Shown here: positions 52,120 to 60,169 of the stretch, piece after piece | Position numbering within the stretch: position 1 is the first letter of the stretch | Layout of the letters: every line of letters starts with the position of its first letter | DNA from: Microbispora amethystogenes | GTDB lineage: Bacteria > Actinomycetota > Actinomycetes > Streptosporangiales > Streptosporangiaceae | NCBI RefSeq assembly: GCF_016863015.1 | Contig: NZ_BOOB01000014.1 | Location: forward strand, 248,001 to 312,000 | DNA: 64,000 nt | Direction of reading: 5' to 3' | Program-made: the position numbers and the translations under genes | Notes under the pieces: model-generated | The model's database searches: none | What the model was told of the DNA's origin: nothing | The model's input: only the letters and a program-made list of their open reading frames with translations

Positions 52120-53091
52120 TCAGGTGAAGACGTAGGAGACGCGGTCGACGAGCTCTTCTTCGAGCCGGACTCTTTCGCTCTCACTCCGGGCCGCGACCTG
52201 CCGCAGGACTTCGTCGTCCACCGCGACCTGGCTGAGGATCGTCCGTACGGCCAGCTCGACGGGCAGGAACCGGGGGGAGAGGACGGAAAGCGTGGTGTAC
52301 GCGCTGAACGGCGCGGCCTGGGGGTTGATCCGGACGACGGCGGGCAGCCGGTCCCAGTCGCCGGGCCAGGCTCCCTCCAGGGGCACCGGGGGCAGCGGCA
52401 CCCGGCCCTCGGCGCGCAGCAGGCCGAGCCGCAGGAGCTGCCAGACGGCGGCGAGGAAGGGGCACGACCAGGTGCGCCGGGCCCCCCTCTCGTCCCACAG
52501 CTCCACGTCCACGAAGATCGAGTGGCCGCGCTTGGCGTTCTGGGTGGGAGGCTCCCAGGGCCGGGCCTTCCCCATCGCCTGCAGCGGGGTGGTGAGGGGC
52601 GAGCGGGAGCCGTTGCACAGCCAGCCCGTCTCCTTCACCGGCGGGCGGGACCCGTCGGTGTCCGGCGGCGGATCGTCGACGAGGCGGTCCTCCACCAGCC
52701 GGGCCAGCTCCACGGCTCCGGACCGCCCGTCCTCGAACTGCGCGCACGCCGACTCTCGGGCCAGGTAGTCGATGGTCAGGTCGTGCTCGGCCGCCGCCTC
52801 CAGGATCATCGGGACCAGCTCGGCCGGCGTGCTGAACCGGCTGAAGTAGTCGTCGACGAGGAAGCAGGTGCTCACCCGGGCCCGGCCCCCGGGCACCCGC
52901 TCCCGCCACACGGAACGGATGGTGGCGAGCCACGGCGCGACCCTGCGGAACTGCTCGCGTAACCGGGCCGGGCCCGCCTCGAAGTCCTCCATGTAGAGGT
53001 GCCCGAGCTCGACGGACACGTGCGAGAGGGGGACGGAGGCGATCCTGCGCTCTGCCGCCACCTCGCCGAACGTCGCGTGCACCGGCGTCAC
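52120..53091 (-). CDS. SCO2522-family protein
   Basis: 323 aa from GTG 53089-53091, whose GTGA overlaps the stop of the variant P-loop gene; GGGAGGG precedes it. It has SHVSVELGHLYMEDFEAGPA near the N-terminus, then VSTCFLVDDYFSRFSTPAEL, and a polar middle with DPPPDTDGSRPPV. A cysteine/tryptophan segment (GWLCNGSRSPL) and WSCPFLAAVWQLLRLGLL follow. No known catalytic motif. The DDYF acid pair and the conserved Cys are candidate functional residues. It matches the uncharacterised SCO2522 family; function unknown. Confidence 0.75.
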   Translation of the reverse strand: MTPVHATFGEVAAERRIASVPLSHVSVELGHLYMEDFEAGPARLREQFRRVAPWLATIRSVWRERVPGGRARVSTCFLVDDYFSRFSTPAELVPMILEAAAEHDLTIDYLARESACAQFEDGRSGAVELARLVEDRLVDDPPPDTDGSRPPVKETGWLCNGSRSPLTTPLQAMGKARPWEPPTQNAKRGHSIFVDVELWDERGARRTWSCPFLAAVWQLLRLGLLRAEGRVPLPPVPLEGAWPGDWDRLPAVVRINPQAAPFSAYTTLSVLSPRFLPVELAVRTILSQVAVDDEVLRQVAARSESERVRLEEELVDRVSYVFT

Positions 53092-54002
53092 AGACCCTCC
53101 CACGCGTTGTCGTCGACGATCTTCTTGGCGAGATCGTCGAACGCGGCGGCGGTCTCGACGTTGGCGATCTTGCTGGCGAGCACGTCCTCGTCGGTGATGA
53201 GCTGCTCGCGCCACTGGAGCACCGGGTCCAGCGGCACCTTGCCCAGCATCGTCGTACGGCCGACGCCGTGCCGGCCCGCGAGCTCGCGCAGCTCGCTGTC
53301 GCAGGCGCTCAGCCAGGCCCGCTGCTCGTCGCGCAGGCCGACCAGCTCCGCCGCGTCGGGCTCCAGCACGGCCGTGCGCACGAAGCGGATGCGGTCGCGC
53401 AGGACCTCCGGGTCGTGCCCGAACCGGGTGCCGACGTCGAACAACCCGTCCGTGCCGGTGACGAGCCCGTCGGCCGCGATGATGTGCTGGCGCGTCCAGC
53501 GGTGGAAGACCAGCCAGCGGAAGGGGACCGCGGGCATCCGGACGGTCGCCGCCAGGACCAGCTCGGCGGTGAACGACCGGCCGGCGCTGACGTCGACCAT
53601 GCACAGGTCGAACTCCTCCTCCAGCCGTCCGAACAGCTGGACACACCGCCCGACGACCTCTTCGGTGAGCGCGGACAGCTCACCGCCGCCCTCGCTGCCC
53701 GGCAGCAGCATGAGCCGTCCCGCGCCCGGCGGGCGGGTGCGCAGCCCCTCGCGGTCGGACTCGGCCCACACGTCCACCCGCCGCGGCTGCGGGCAGTCGC
53801 CCCGCAGGTACTCGTGCAGGCCGTTCTCCCGCGTGCCGCGCGCCACCGCGCTGACGCTGAAGATCGCTCCGGCGGTGGGTGAGCCGAAGTCGAAGTCGAG
53901 GTAGCAGACGTCGTTGCCCTGCAGGGCGTGCCGGTAGGCGATGTTGGTGCCGGTGACCGAGCGCCCGGTCCCGCCCTTGTCCGAGATCGCGAAGACCAGC
54001 AC
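53088..54002 (-). CDS. SCO2523-family variant P-loop (ParA/MinD-like) protein
   Basis: 304 aa from GTG 54000-54002, which follows the previous gene's TGA with no gap. The SIMIBI fold starts at once: MLVFAISDKGGTGRSVTGTN. The P-loop KGGTGRS (9-15) has Arg14 where ParA/MinD proteins have Lys. Then come VCYLDFDFGSPTAGAIF (switch I/A' region) and LCMVDVSAGRSFTAELVLAA. It probably still binds nucleotide, but hydrolysis may differ. No DNA-binding or amphipathic membrane-targeting tail is obvious. Central member of the five-gene operon. Confidence 0.82.
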   Translation of the reverse strand: MLVFAISDKGGTGRSVTGTNIAYRHALQGNDVCYLDFDFGSPTAGAIFSVSAVARGTRENGLHEYLRGDCPQPRRVDVWAESDREGLRTRPPGAGRLMLLPGSEGGGELSALTEEVVGRCVQLFGRLEEEFDLCMVDVSAGRSFTAELVLAATVRMPAVPFRWLVFHRWTRQHIIAADGLVTGTDGLFDVGTRFGHDPEVLRDRIRFVRTAVLEPDAAELVGLRDEQRAWLSACDSELRELAGRHGVGRTTMLGKVPLDPVLQWREQLITDEDVLASKIANVETAAAFDDLAKKIVDDNAWEGL

Positions 54003-55838
54003 TCAGATCGCCTCCGACGCGCTGTCGCGGGCGGCGGCGAGCCGTTCGAGGTCGAGCAGCGCGTCGTTGATCAGCGCCTGGGCCGTCGCGGGCCGGTCGC
54101 TGATGATCGTCCTGGCCCGCTGGAGCGCGGACTGGATCGTGCGCAGCTTGGGCTGGATCGTCTGCCCGGCCACCAGCGGCCGGGTGACCATCTCCTGGTC
54201 GAGCAGGTGCTCGGCCTCCCCGAGCATCTGGTAGGCCAGCTCGACGAGCTGCGGGCTGCGAAGCGGCGGCTCCCCGCTGGCGAGGGCCGCGGCGACGAGG
54301 AACTCGGCGACGCGTTCGGAGAAGTACCAGGACGGCTCCTCGTCCCGCAGCTCGATGTCGGTGAAGACGTTGCCCGGCTGGTCCCACAGGCCGGCGGCCG
54401 GGCCGCCGGTGTGGCGGCGCAGCAGGATGTGCCGCCAGATCTGGTCGGCCAGTGTGAGCAGCCGCTCCCGCATGCGGGTGTTCTGGGCGATGCTGGCGGC
54501 CCAGATCGTCCGCTTCAGCAGCGTGATGGAGAAGTCGGACACCATCCACAGGAGGTGCGGGCCGAGCGCGTCGCTGCCGTGCAGGTTGACCGGAACACCG
54601 GGGGAGTGCATGAGCACCGGCGGGTCGCCCGGCACCGCCCTGCGGATGATCCTGGCGCGGATGGCCAGCTCCTCCAGCACCGCGCCGACCCGGTCGAGGT
54701 CGACCTCGGCCGACCGGTTGTTCACCAGGCTCTGCACCACCATGGCGGTGACGCCGAGGCTGTAGTAGTCCGACTCCTTCTCGTCGACCGTCCGCCAGGG
54801 GATGTCCTCCAGCGGCCAGGTGCCCCGCCCGTACGTCGCGATGGTGCGCCAGTAGAGCTGGGTGAGGTCCCAGCGGCGCTGAATGGCCTCGGCGAGCGTG
54901 ATCTGGTCGTCGTTGAGCAGGCTCAGGACTCTGGTACGCGGAGAGAACAGGTCGGCGATGCCGACGAGGGCGTTGACGGTGAAGTACAGGAACGGCGTGT
55001 CGGCGGCCACGCCCTCCGGCTGGGGGCCGATGTCGAGCGGCGTGACGACGGCGGGCGCGTCCTTCACGATGCCCCACGTCCAGCCGCACTCGAACAGCAG
55101 GTTCTCGTTCTCCAGGTCGACCTGGCTGCCCGAGCCGATCGTCAGGTCGCGCAGGCCCGCCCGCACCGGCCGCAGCTCGCGCCGCAGGTCGTCGAGCACC
55201 CGGCGGGTGGGCGCGCCGGTCTGGTTCACCGTGCGCAGCAGTGCGCGGCCCGCCGGGGAGGCGGGGTCGAAGGCGTTGACGGTGAAGCTGCGCAGCAGGC
55301 CCGCCATCGCGGCCGAGAGGCGTTTGCCGGCCAGGTGCTCCAGCTCGCGGATCTCGCTGCGAATGTCCTGGCGCCGCACGCTCTGGCGGAAGACCTTCAG
55401 GAAGCCGAGTGTGCCGAGCGTGAGCGTGACCGACATCGAGAACGAGTCGACCACGTCGAGCTGGAGCTGCTCCGGGGTGACCTTGGCGTCGTCCTCCTGG
55501 GTGCGGAAGTAGCTGCCGCCGGAGAAGATCGGGCGCCCGTCCTCGGCCGTGTATTTGCGCAGGTACTGGCCGATGACCTTGAGCAGCAGCTTGGGGATCT
55601 CCACGGAGTCGCCGAGCACGGTGAGCGCGGCCAGCACGTCGTCGCCGGTCTCGTTCGGCGTGTCCAGCCGGAAGCCCGGCAGCTCGGAGGCGGGGTACAT
55701 GAAACAGAGGAGCTGCTCGGCGTCGGAGATGGAGTTCGACCCGTCCCGGCCGCCCCACGCCCAGGCGCCGTTCCGGTAGGAGGCGCGGGCGGCCGCCTCC
55801 CACAGCTCCAGAAGCTGCTGTCGCGGCTGGAGTCTCAT
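54003..55838 (-). CDS. SCO2524-family protein, first gene of operon
   Basis: 611 aa, start ATG 55836-55838 with GAGAGGG upstream. It begins MRLQPRQQLLELWEAAARAS then WAWGGRDGSNSISDAEQLLC, and continues as a large, mainly helical protein with RPIFSGGSYF and NRSAEVDLDRVGAVLEELA. The helical repeat look and the early GRDGSNSISDAEQLL motif suggest a glycan/terpenoid-cyclase-like (alpha/alpha) toroid, but this is only a guess. It matches the uncharacterised SCO2524 family. No TM or signal peptide. It is the largest protein of the operon and probably its scaffold. Confidence 0.75.
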   Translation of the reverse strand: MRLQPRQQLLELWEAAARASYRNGAWAWGGRDGSNSISDAEQLLCFMYPASELPGFRLDTPNETGDDVLAALTVLGDSVEIPKLLLKVIGQYLRKYTAEDGRPIFSGGSYFRTQEDDAKVTPEQLQLDVVDSFSMSVTLTLGTLGFLKVFRQSVRRQDIRSEIRELEHLAGKRLSAAMAGLLRSFTVNAFDPASPAGRALLRTVNQTGAPTRRVLDDLRRELRPVRAGLRDLTIGSGSQVDLENENLLFECGWTWGIVKDAPAVVTPLDIGPQPEGVAADTPFLYFTVNALVGIADLFSPRTRVLSLLNDDQITLAEAIQRRWDLTQLYWRTIATYGRGTWPLEDIPWRTVDEKESDYYSLGVTAMVVQSLVNNRSAEVDLDRVGAVLEELAIRARIIRRAVPGDPPVLMHSPGVPVNLHGSDALGPHLLWMVSDFSITLLKRTIWAASIAQNTRMRERLLTLADQIWRHILLRRHTGGPAAGLWDQPGNVFTDIELRDEEPSWYFSERVAEFLVAAALASGEPPLRSPQLVELAYQMLGEAEHLLDQEMVTRPLVAGQTIQPKLRTIQSALQRARTIISDRPATAQALINDALLDLERLAAARDSASEAI

Positions 55839-56117
55839 ACGGGCCCTCTCTTGCGCTGCCTTCGCTTGCCTCGGGTCGCCTATAAGGGGCTGTTACCTGG
55901 GGGGCGGGCCGAGCACTGGTGTTCCCGCGGCCCACCTGGAAAGTTCCTTGCGAGGAGTTGGTGCGTACCGGCACATGGCTATCAATATTCTGTATATCAT
56001 TGAACTCGCACTTCGTCGCTAGAACCACCCGCGATAATTGGCATTCCAGCTGGGCTGCGGTGATTCCGGAGCCTACGGAAATCACTAAGAGGCGGGTCCT
56101 GAACCGAGAGATACCTA
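55839..56117. promoter_or_regulatory. AT-richer divergent promoter region
   Basis: 279 bp between the SCO252x-type operon and the hydroxyacid dehydrogenase gene. The stretch 55975-56120 is clearly lower in G+C than its surroundings (TATCAATATTCTGTATATCA lies here) and should hold both promoters. The imperfect palindrome GTGATTCCG...CGGAAATCAC lies at 56060-56085. Confidence 0.5.
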
Positions 56118-57227
56118 ATGGTCCACCCAGTGGCTGTCGGGGCCGAACCATTCGGCGATGCCGCGACGTCACGGGAGGGTGGCCTACAGGCGCCGGAGCG
56201 GGACGAAATGGTCCTCGTCACCGGCGCCGGTATTGACACGAAGCTGCTGGCGCCGCTGGAGGAGCGGCACAACCTGAAGGTGCTGCACCTGCCCGGCCCG
56301 CTGGACGAGGCAAGGCTCGGCGACCACCTGAGGCGGCACGTGCGCGCCTACCTTCACGGAGGCGAGGAGCGGGCGACCGGCGGCGTGCTGCGTAAGGCGG
56401 GGGCCCTGAAGGTGATCGCCTTCGTGGGGGTGGGCTACGAGAACTTCATCGACGTGCCGACGGCCGACGAGCTGAACATCGCCGTCACGAACACCCCGGG
56501 GGCGGCGACGGACGCGGTCGCGGCGTTCACCGTGGGCCAGATCATCAACGCCAACTGGCTGATCCCCCACCATCTGGGCCCGCCGGTCCCCGGCTGGAAG
56601 AATCCCGGCGAGATGCCGCACGAGCTGGGCGCCCGTCGCGTCGGCATCCTCGGAATGGGGGCGAACGGTCGGCGCATCGCCGAGATCCTGTGCGACGGCT
56701 TTCACGCGACCGTGACCTACCACAGCCGCACTCGGAGGGCGGATTTCGAGCGGAAACGGAAAGGCCGCCTCTGCTATCGGGGATCGGTGTCCGAGCTGGC
56801 CGAGGTGAGCGACATCCTCGTCGTCATGGTGCCGGAGACCGACGAGACCAGGTCGATGATCGACTCGTCGGTGATCGACCTGATGCCGCGGGGGTCGGTC
56901 ATCGTCAACACCGCGCGCCCGGCGATCGTCGATCCCTACGCCCTGTACGCCGGGCTGAGAGACGAGCGGGTACGCATGGCGGTCTTCGACGGCTTCTACG
57001 ATCCTGACTCTGACATCGGGTCGAAATTGCGCCGGGATTTCGGCGACCGTCTTCTCGTGACCGGGCACATCGCCTCCCATACCCAGGAGACGATGAACCG
57101 CATGATCACTCAAGCTGTCGCGTCCATTGATAATTACCTGACAAATGGGACAGATCAGTACGAGGTGGGCAACCGTCGTGATAAGTGCGGGGAGGCACCT
57201 CGGGTGACATGCGGACAGTCATCATAA
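56118..57227 (+). CDS. D-isomer-specific 2-hydroxyacid dehydrogenase
   Basis: 369 aa from ATG 56118; an in-frame ATG at 56208 (MVLVTGAGIDT) is an alternative that would fit family length better. The NAD-binding motif is GILGMGANGRRIAEILC (about 176). The catalytic Arg region is VIVNTARPAIVD and the His is in TGHIASHTQETMNRM. The usual Glu segment reads FDGFYDPD, so the Glu of the R/E/H triad may be replaced. It has GAATDAVAAFTVGQII as in phosphonate/formate dehydrogenase-like members. It is followed by a ThDP decarboxylase gene in the same direction, suggesting 2-oxoacid metabolism. Confidence 0.85.
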   Translation: MVHPVAVGAEPFGDAATSREGGLQAPERDEMVLVTGAGIDTKLLAPLEERHNLKVLHLPGPLDEARLGDHLRRHVRAYLHGGEERATGGVLRKAGALKVIAFVGVGYENFIDVPTADELNIAVTNTPGAATDAVAAFTVGQIINANWLIPHHLGPPVPGWKNPGEMPHELGARRVGILGMGANGRRIAEILCDGFHATVTYHSRTRRADFERKRKGRLCYRGSVSELAEVSDILVVMVPETDETRSMIDSSVIDLMPRGSVIVNTARPAIVDPYALYAGLRDERVRMAVFDGFYDPDSDIGSKLRRDFGDRLLVTGHIASHTQETMNRMITQAVASIDNYLTNGTDQYEVGNRRDKCGEAPRVTCGQSS

Positions 57228-57317
57228 TTCGCTGCCGGAAGAGCGTACACAGCGCGTAAGAGGGGAAGTCTTGGAGGCAAACCTCTCTGTAAACCCCTTC
57301 TCTCCCCGGGAAGTGAC

Positions 57318-58988
57318 GTGGCCACCGAGGACCCGATTCATTCCAAGGGGACGCCCGCCGAGATCACCGGTGCCCGTGCCCTGGTCGAGACGCTGACGGC
57401 GCACGGCATCAACACGATTTTCGGCATACCGGGCACCCACAACCTCGCGATCTACCAGGAACTCTCCCGCGCCGGCGTGCGATGCGTCACGCCGCGGCAC
57501 GAGCAGGGCGCGGGATACGCAGCCGACGGGTACGCCAGGGTCACCGGCGGGCCCGGGGTCGTCGTCACCACCACCGGTCCCGGTGTGGTCAACGCGGCCA
57601 CGGCGATCGGGCAGGCGTACTCCGACTCGTCCCCGATCCTGCTCGTCTCCCCGGGCGTCCCGACCGGCCATCCTCGCGACGGCCGCGGCTACCTGCACGA
57701 GAGCAGGGACCAGTCGGGGGCGATCGACGCCCTGTGCGACTGGAGCCACCGCGTGACGAGTGTGCGGGAGATCCCCGCCGCCGTCGCCCGCGCCTTCGGG
57801 CACTTCGCCGAGGGCCGCCCCCGGCCGGTCCACGTCGAGATCCCCGCCGACCTGCTCGACCTGGAAGCCCACGTCAAGATCGTCCCGCCGTACCGGGTCA
57901 CGCCCCGCGAGCCCGATCCACCGGCCCTGGACGAGGCGGCCAGGCTGCTGCGTGACGCGCGCCGCCCGGGTTTCGTGCTGGGCGGCGGCGCCCAGCGGCC
58001 GGGCGCCGCCGAGCCGCCGGTGGGCCGCCTGGCGATGCGCCTGGCGGAACGGCTCGGCGCGTGGGTCGTCACCACGGTCAACGGCAAGGGCGCGGTGCCG
58101 GAGAGCCATCCGCTGGCGCTCGGCGCCACGCTGCACCTCGCGGCCGTCCGCCGCTGGCTCGCCGAATGCGACATCGTGCTGGCCGTCGGCACCGAGCTGG
58201 GACCCGCCGACCTGTGGGAGGACCCCTTCGCCCTCACCGGCCGCCTCGTACGGATCGACATCGACCCCGGGCAGATGCACGGTGACCACGTCGCCGATGT
58301 GGCGATCGTCGCGGACGCCGAGCGCGCCATGCGCGGCCTGGCCGAGCGGCTCGGCGTGCGGCTCGATGGACGCCTTGGCGAGCGGGCCGGTGGGCAGGGG
58401 GACGCGACCGGCCCGGAGGGGGAGCCGGGCGTGGGCCACGAGACGGAGCTCCAGGACCTGGTCCGCAGATGGTCCGGCCAGCTCGCGGCGCTGCGCCGCG
58501 CCATGCCGCCGGAGACCGTCGTGGTGGGGGACAACTCCATGTTCGTCTACCACGGCGCGCTCGTCGGCATGCCGATGGACCCGCCCGGCCGGTTCCTGTT
58601 CCCCACCGGTTTCGGGACGCTGGGCTTCGCGCTGCCGGCCGCCATCGGGGCGAAGCTCGGCCGGCCCGACCGGCCGGTGGTGGCGCTGGCTGGCGACGGG
58701 GCGTTCCAGTTCACCCTGCAGGAGCTGGCCACGGCCGTGGAGCTGCGGCTGAGCCTGCCGATCGTGGTGTCCCTCAACGGCGGTTTCGGGGAGATCCGGG
58801 AGGAGATGCTCGCCCGCGGCATGACCCCGGTCGCCGTGGACCTGCACGCGCCGGACTTCCCCGCCCTCGCCGCCGCGTTCGGCGCGCGGGGCCTCGCCGT
58901 CAAGACGCCCGGCGAGCTGGAGGAGGCGGTCGCCGAGGCCCTGCACGCCCCCGTGCCCACGGTGATCGCCGTACCCGAGGGGGATTAG
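57318..58988 (+). CDS. thiamine-diphosphate-dependent 2-oxoacid decarboxylase / acetolactate-synthase-like enzyme
   Basis: 556 aa from a GTG at 57318. The PYR domain begins GARALVETLTAHGINTIFGI and has catalytic Glu62 in PRHEQGAGYAADGYARV. The middle domain has VLGGGAQRPGA. The PP domain has the metal/ThDP motif GDGAFQFTLQELATAVELRL ending at LNGGFGEI (about 459-490). It resembles benzoylformate decarboxylase and AruI-like 5-guanidino-2-oxopentanoate decarboxylases. No FAD-binding signature was confirmed. It lies 90 bp downstream of the hydroxyacid dehydrogenase gene. A short G-GAGG/CAAA/CCTC hairpin lies between them. Confidence 0.88.
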   Translation: MATEDPIHSKGTPAEITGARALVETLTAHGINTIFGIPGTHNLAIYQELSRAGVRCVTPRHEQGAGYAADGYARVTGGPGVVVTTTGPGVVNAATAIGQAYSDSSPILLVSPGVPTGHPRDGRGYLHESRDQSGAIDALCDWSHRVTSVREIPAAVARAFGHFAEGRPRPVHVEIPADLLDLEAHVKIVPPYRVTPREPDPPALDEAARLLRDARRPGFVLGGGAQRPGAAEPPVGRLAMRLAERLGAWVVTTVNGKGAVPESHPLALGATLHLAAVRRWLAECDIVLAVGTELGPADLWEDPFALTGRLVRIDIDPGQMHGDHVADVAIVADAERAMRGLAERLGVRLDGRLGERAGGQGDATGPEGEPGVGHETELQDLVRRWSGQLAALRRAMPPETVVVGDNSMFVYHGALVGMPMDPPGRFLFPTGFGTLGFALPAAIGAKLGRPDRPVVALAGDGAFQFTLQELATAVELRLSLPIVVSLNGGFGEIREEMLARGMTPVAVDLHAPDFPALAAAFGARGLAVKTPGELEEAVAEALHAPVPTVIAVPEGD

Positions 58989-59041
58989 CGCGACAGCGGA
59001 GCGGAAGGGAGCGAGGGCCCAGCCAAGCGGGCTTCGCGAGG

Positions 59042-59060
59042 GCCGGAGGTTCCTTCCGGC
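59042..59060. terminator. stem-loop after ThDP enzyme gene
   Basis: GCCGGA / TCCGGC arms with a 7-nt loop in the 152-bp gap between convergent genes. Confidence 0.45.
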
Positions 59061-59140
59061 GCAGTGACCGACCCGGCCAAGGTTCGTGGACAACCCACTA
59101 GCCGGGTGTGTGGCGTCCACGCACCCGGCCGTCCCGATCG

Positions 59141-60169
59141 TCACCTTCCCGGCTGGCCCGCGCCCCCGCTCGCGTCGCCGCCCCGACCGCGCGCACCGCC
59201 GTCCGTACCACGATCCGGACCTCCGTCCGCGCCTCCGTCCGGAGCGCGGCCGAGGCCGCCGGATCGCCGGCCGGGCCGCCGTTCGACGACGTAGCAGCCG
59301 TCGGCGAAGCCCGTCACCCGGCCGCCCTCCGCCATCAGGCCGCCGAGCACGTCGCGTACGGCGTGCCGCCACGCCGCGGCCGTCCCGGGGTCGTGGCGGC
59401 GTAGCGTCTCCATGTCCGCGGGCACGGCGACGAGCACCGCCGGGGCGTCCGTACGCAGCACCAGGGGCCGATCGTCCCGATCCGCCAGCGCGGCGCCCGC
59501 GCCGTCCGTGCTCGCCGGGCGGTACGGCACACCGGCGCAGGCCCGCGCCACCGCCGGAGCGCCGAGCCGCCAGACCGCGAGGAGCCGGTCGGACTCGTCC
59601 CCGGCGTTCAGGGCGTCGCCCATCGAGCCGTAGAAGTCGGGCAGGTACTCCTCCGGCCGTGCGGCGAGCTTGGCCAGGTTGAAATGGGCGTTGCGCCGGA
59701 CCAGCGGATCGAAGGTCCAGGTGATCCGGCTCAGCCCGTGCCGCAGGGCCCAGGCGCGCTGGTGCAGCTTGAGCGCGAATCCGGCGCCCGGCCGCACGGC
59801 GCCCGTCACGTGCGAGTGCAGCACCTCTCCCGCGGGCGCGGCGAGGAAGCCGACACACGCCCCGACGAGATCGGGTCCGTCGAACGCTCCCGCGACGTAT
59901 CCGCCCGCGTGCGACAGCGCCCGCATCAGCTCCGCGGTGACCGGCGGGTTCCACGGCTCGGGGTGCCAGATGCCGTCGAACAGCCGGACCACCCGGCCGA
60001 ACTCGTCGTTCGTGCTCAGCTCGGCGATGCGGAGGCCGCTGCGCGCCGCCACGGCCCGCGCCTGGCGGCCGGCGTCGGCGGCGCGCCCGCCGCGCGGCGG
60101 GCGCGGCCCTCCAATCTCGCTGCCGCGCGGCGTACGCGGCCCGCCGATCTCCCTGCCGCCCGCGTTCAC
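59141..60169 (-). CDS. GNAT-superfamily acetyltransferase-like protein
   Basis: About 342 aa from GTG 60167-60169, which overlaps the M20 gene's stop as GTGA; GGGGAG lies 5 nt upstream. The N-terminal 40 residues are GGPRTPRGSEIGGPRPPRGG-type repeats. The GNAT core follows (VAGAFDGPDLVGACVGFLAA, HSHVTGAVRPGAGFALKLHQ, ALRHGLSRITWTFDPLVRRN), matching the predicted acetyltransferase group with N-terminal GNAT and an extra domain. The C-terminal 45 residues are Gly/Asp/Arg repeats. Last gene of the M19-M20-GNAT operon. Confidence 0.8.
   Translation of the reverse strand: MNAGGREIGGPRTPRGSEIGGPRPPRGGRAADAGRQARAVAARSGLRIAELSTNDEFGRVVRLFDGIWHPEPWNPPVTAELMRALSHAGGYVAGAFDGPDLVGACVGFLAAPAGEVLHSHVTGAVRPGAGFALKLHQRAWALRHGLSRITWTFDPLVRRNAHFNLAKLAARPEEYLPDFYGSMGDALNAGDESDRLLAVWRLGAPAVARACAGVPYRPASTDGAGAALADRDDRPLVLRTDAPAVLVAVPADMETLRRHDPGTAAAWRHAVRDVLGGLMAEGGRVTGFADGCYVVERRPGRRSGGLGRAPDGGADGGPDRGTDGGARGRGGDASGGAGQPGR

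Noticed and set aside
53680-56172. 830-aa minus-strand open frame overlapping the SCO2524/2523-type genes in another frame
   Set aside because: Arg/Pro/Gly-rich off-frame reading; the alternative frames give coherent proteins with ribosome sites and start-stop coupling.
57228-57317. TPP riboswitch in front of the ThDP enzyme gene
   Set aside because: The 90-bp gap lacks the conserved CUGAGA and related THI-box elements; only a short GAGG/CCTC hairpin is present.
57222-59954. 910-aa minus-strand open frame
   Set aside because: Covers the ThDP enzyme in antisense and lacks any motif or ribosome site.
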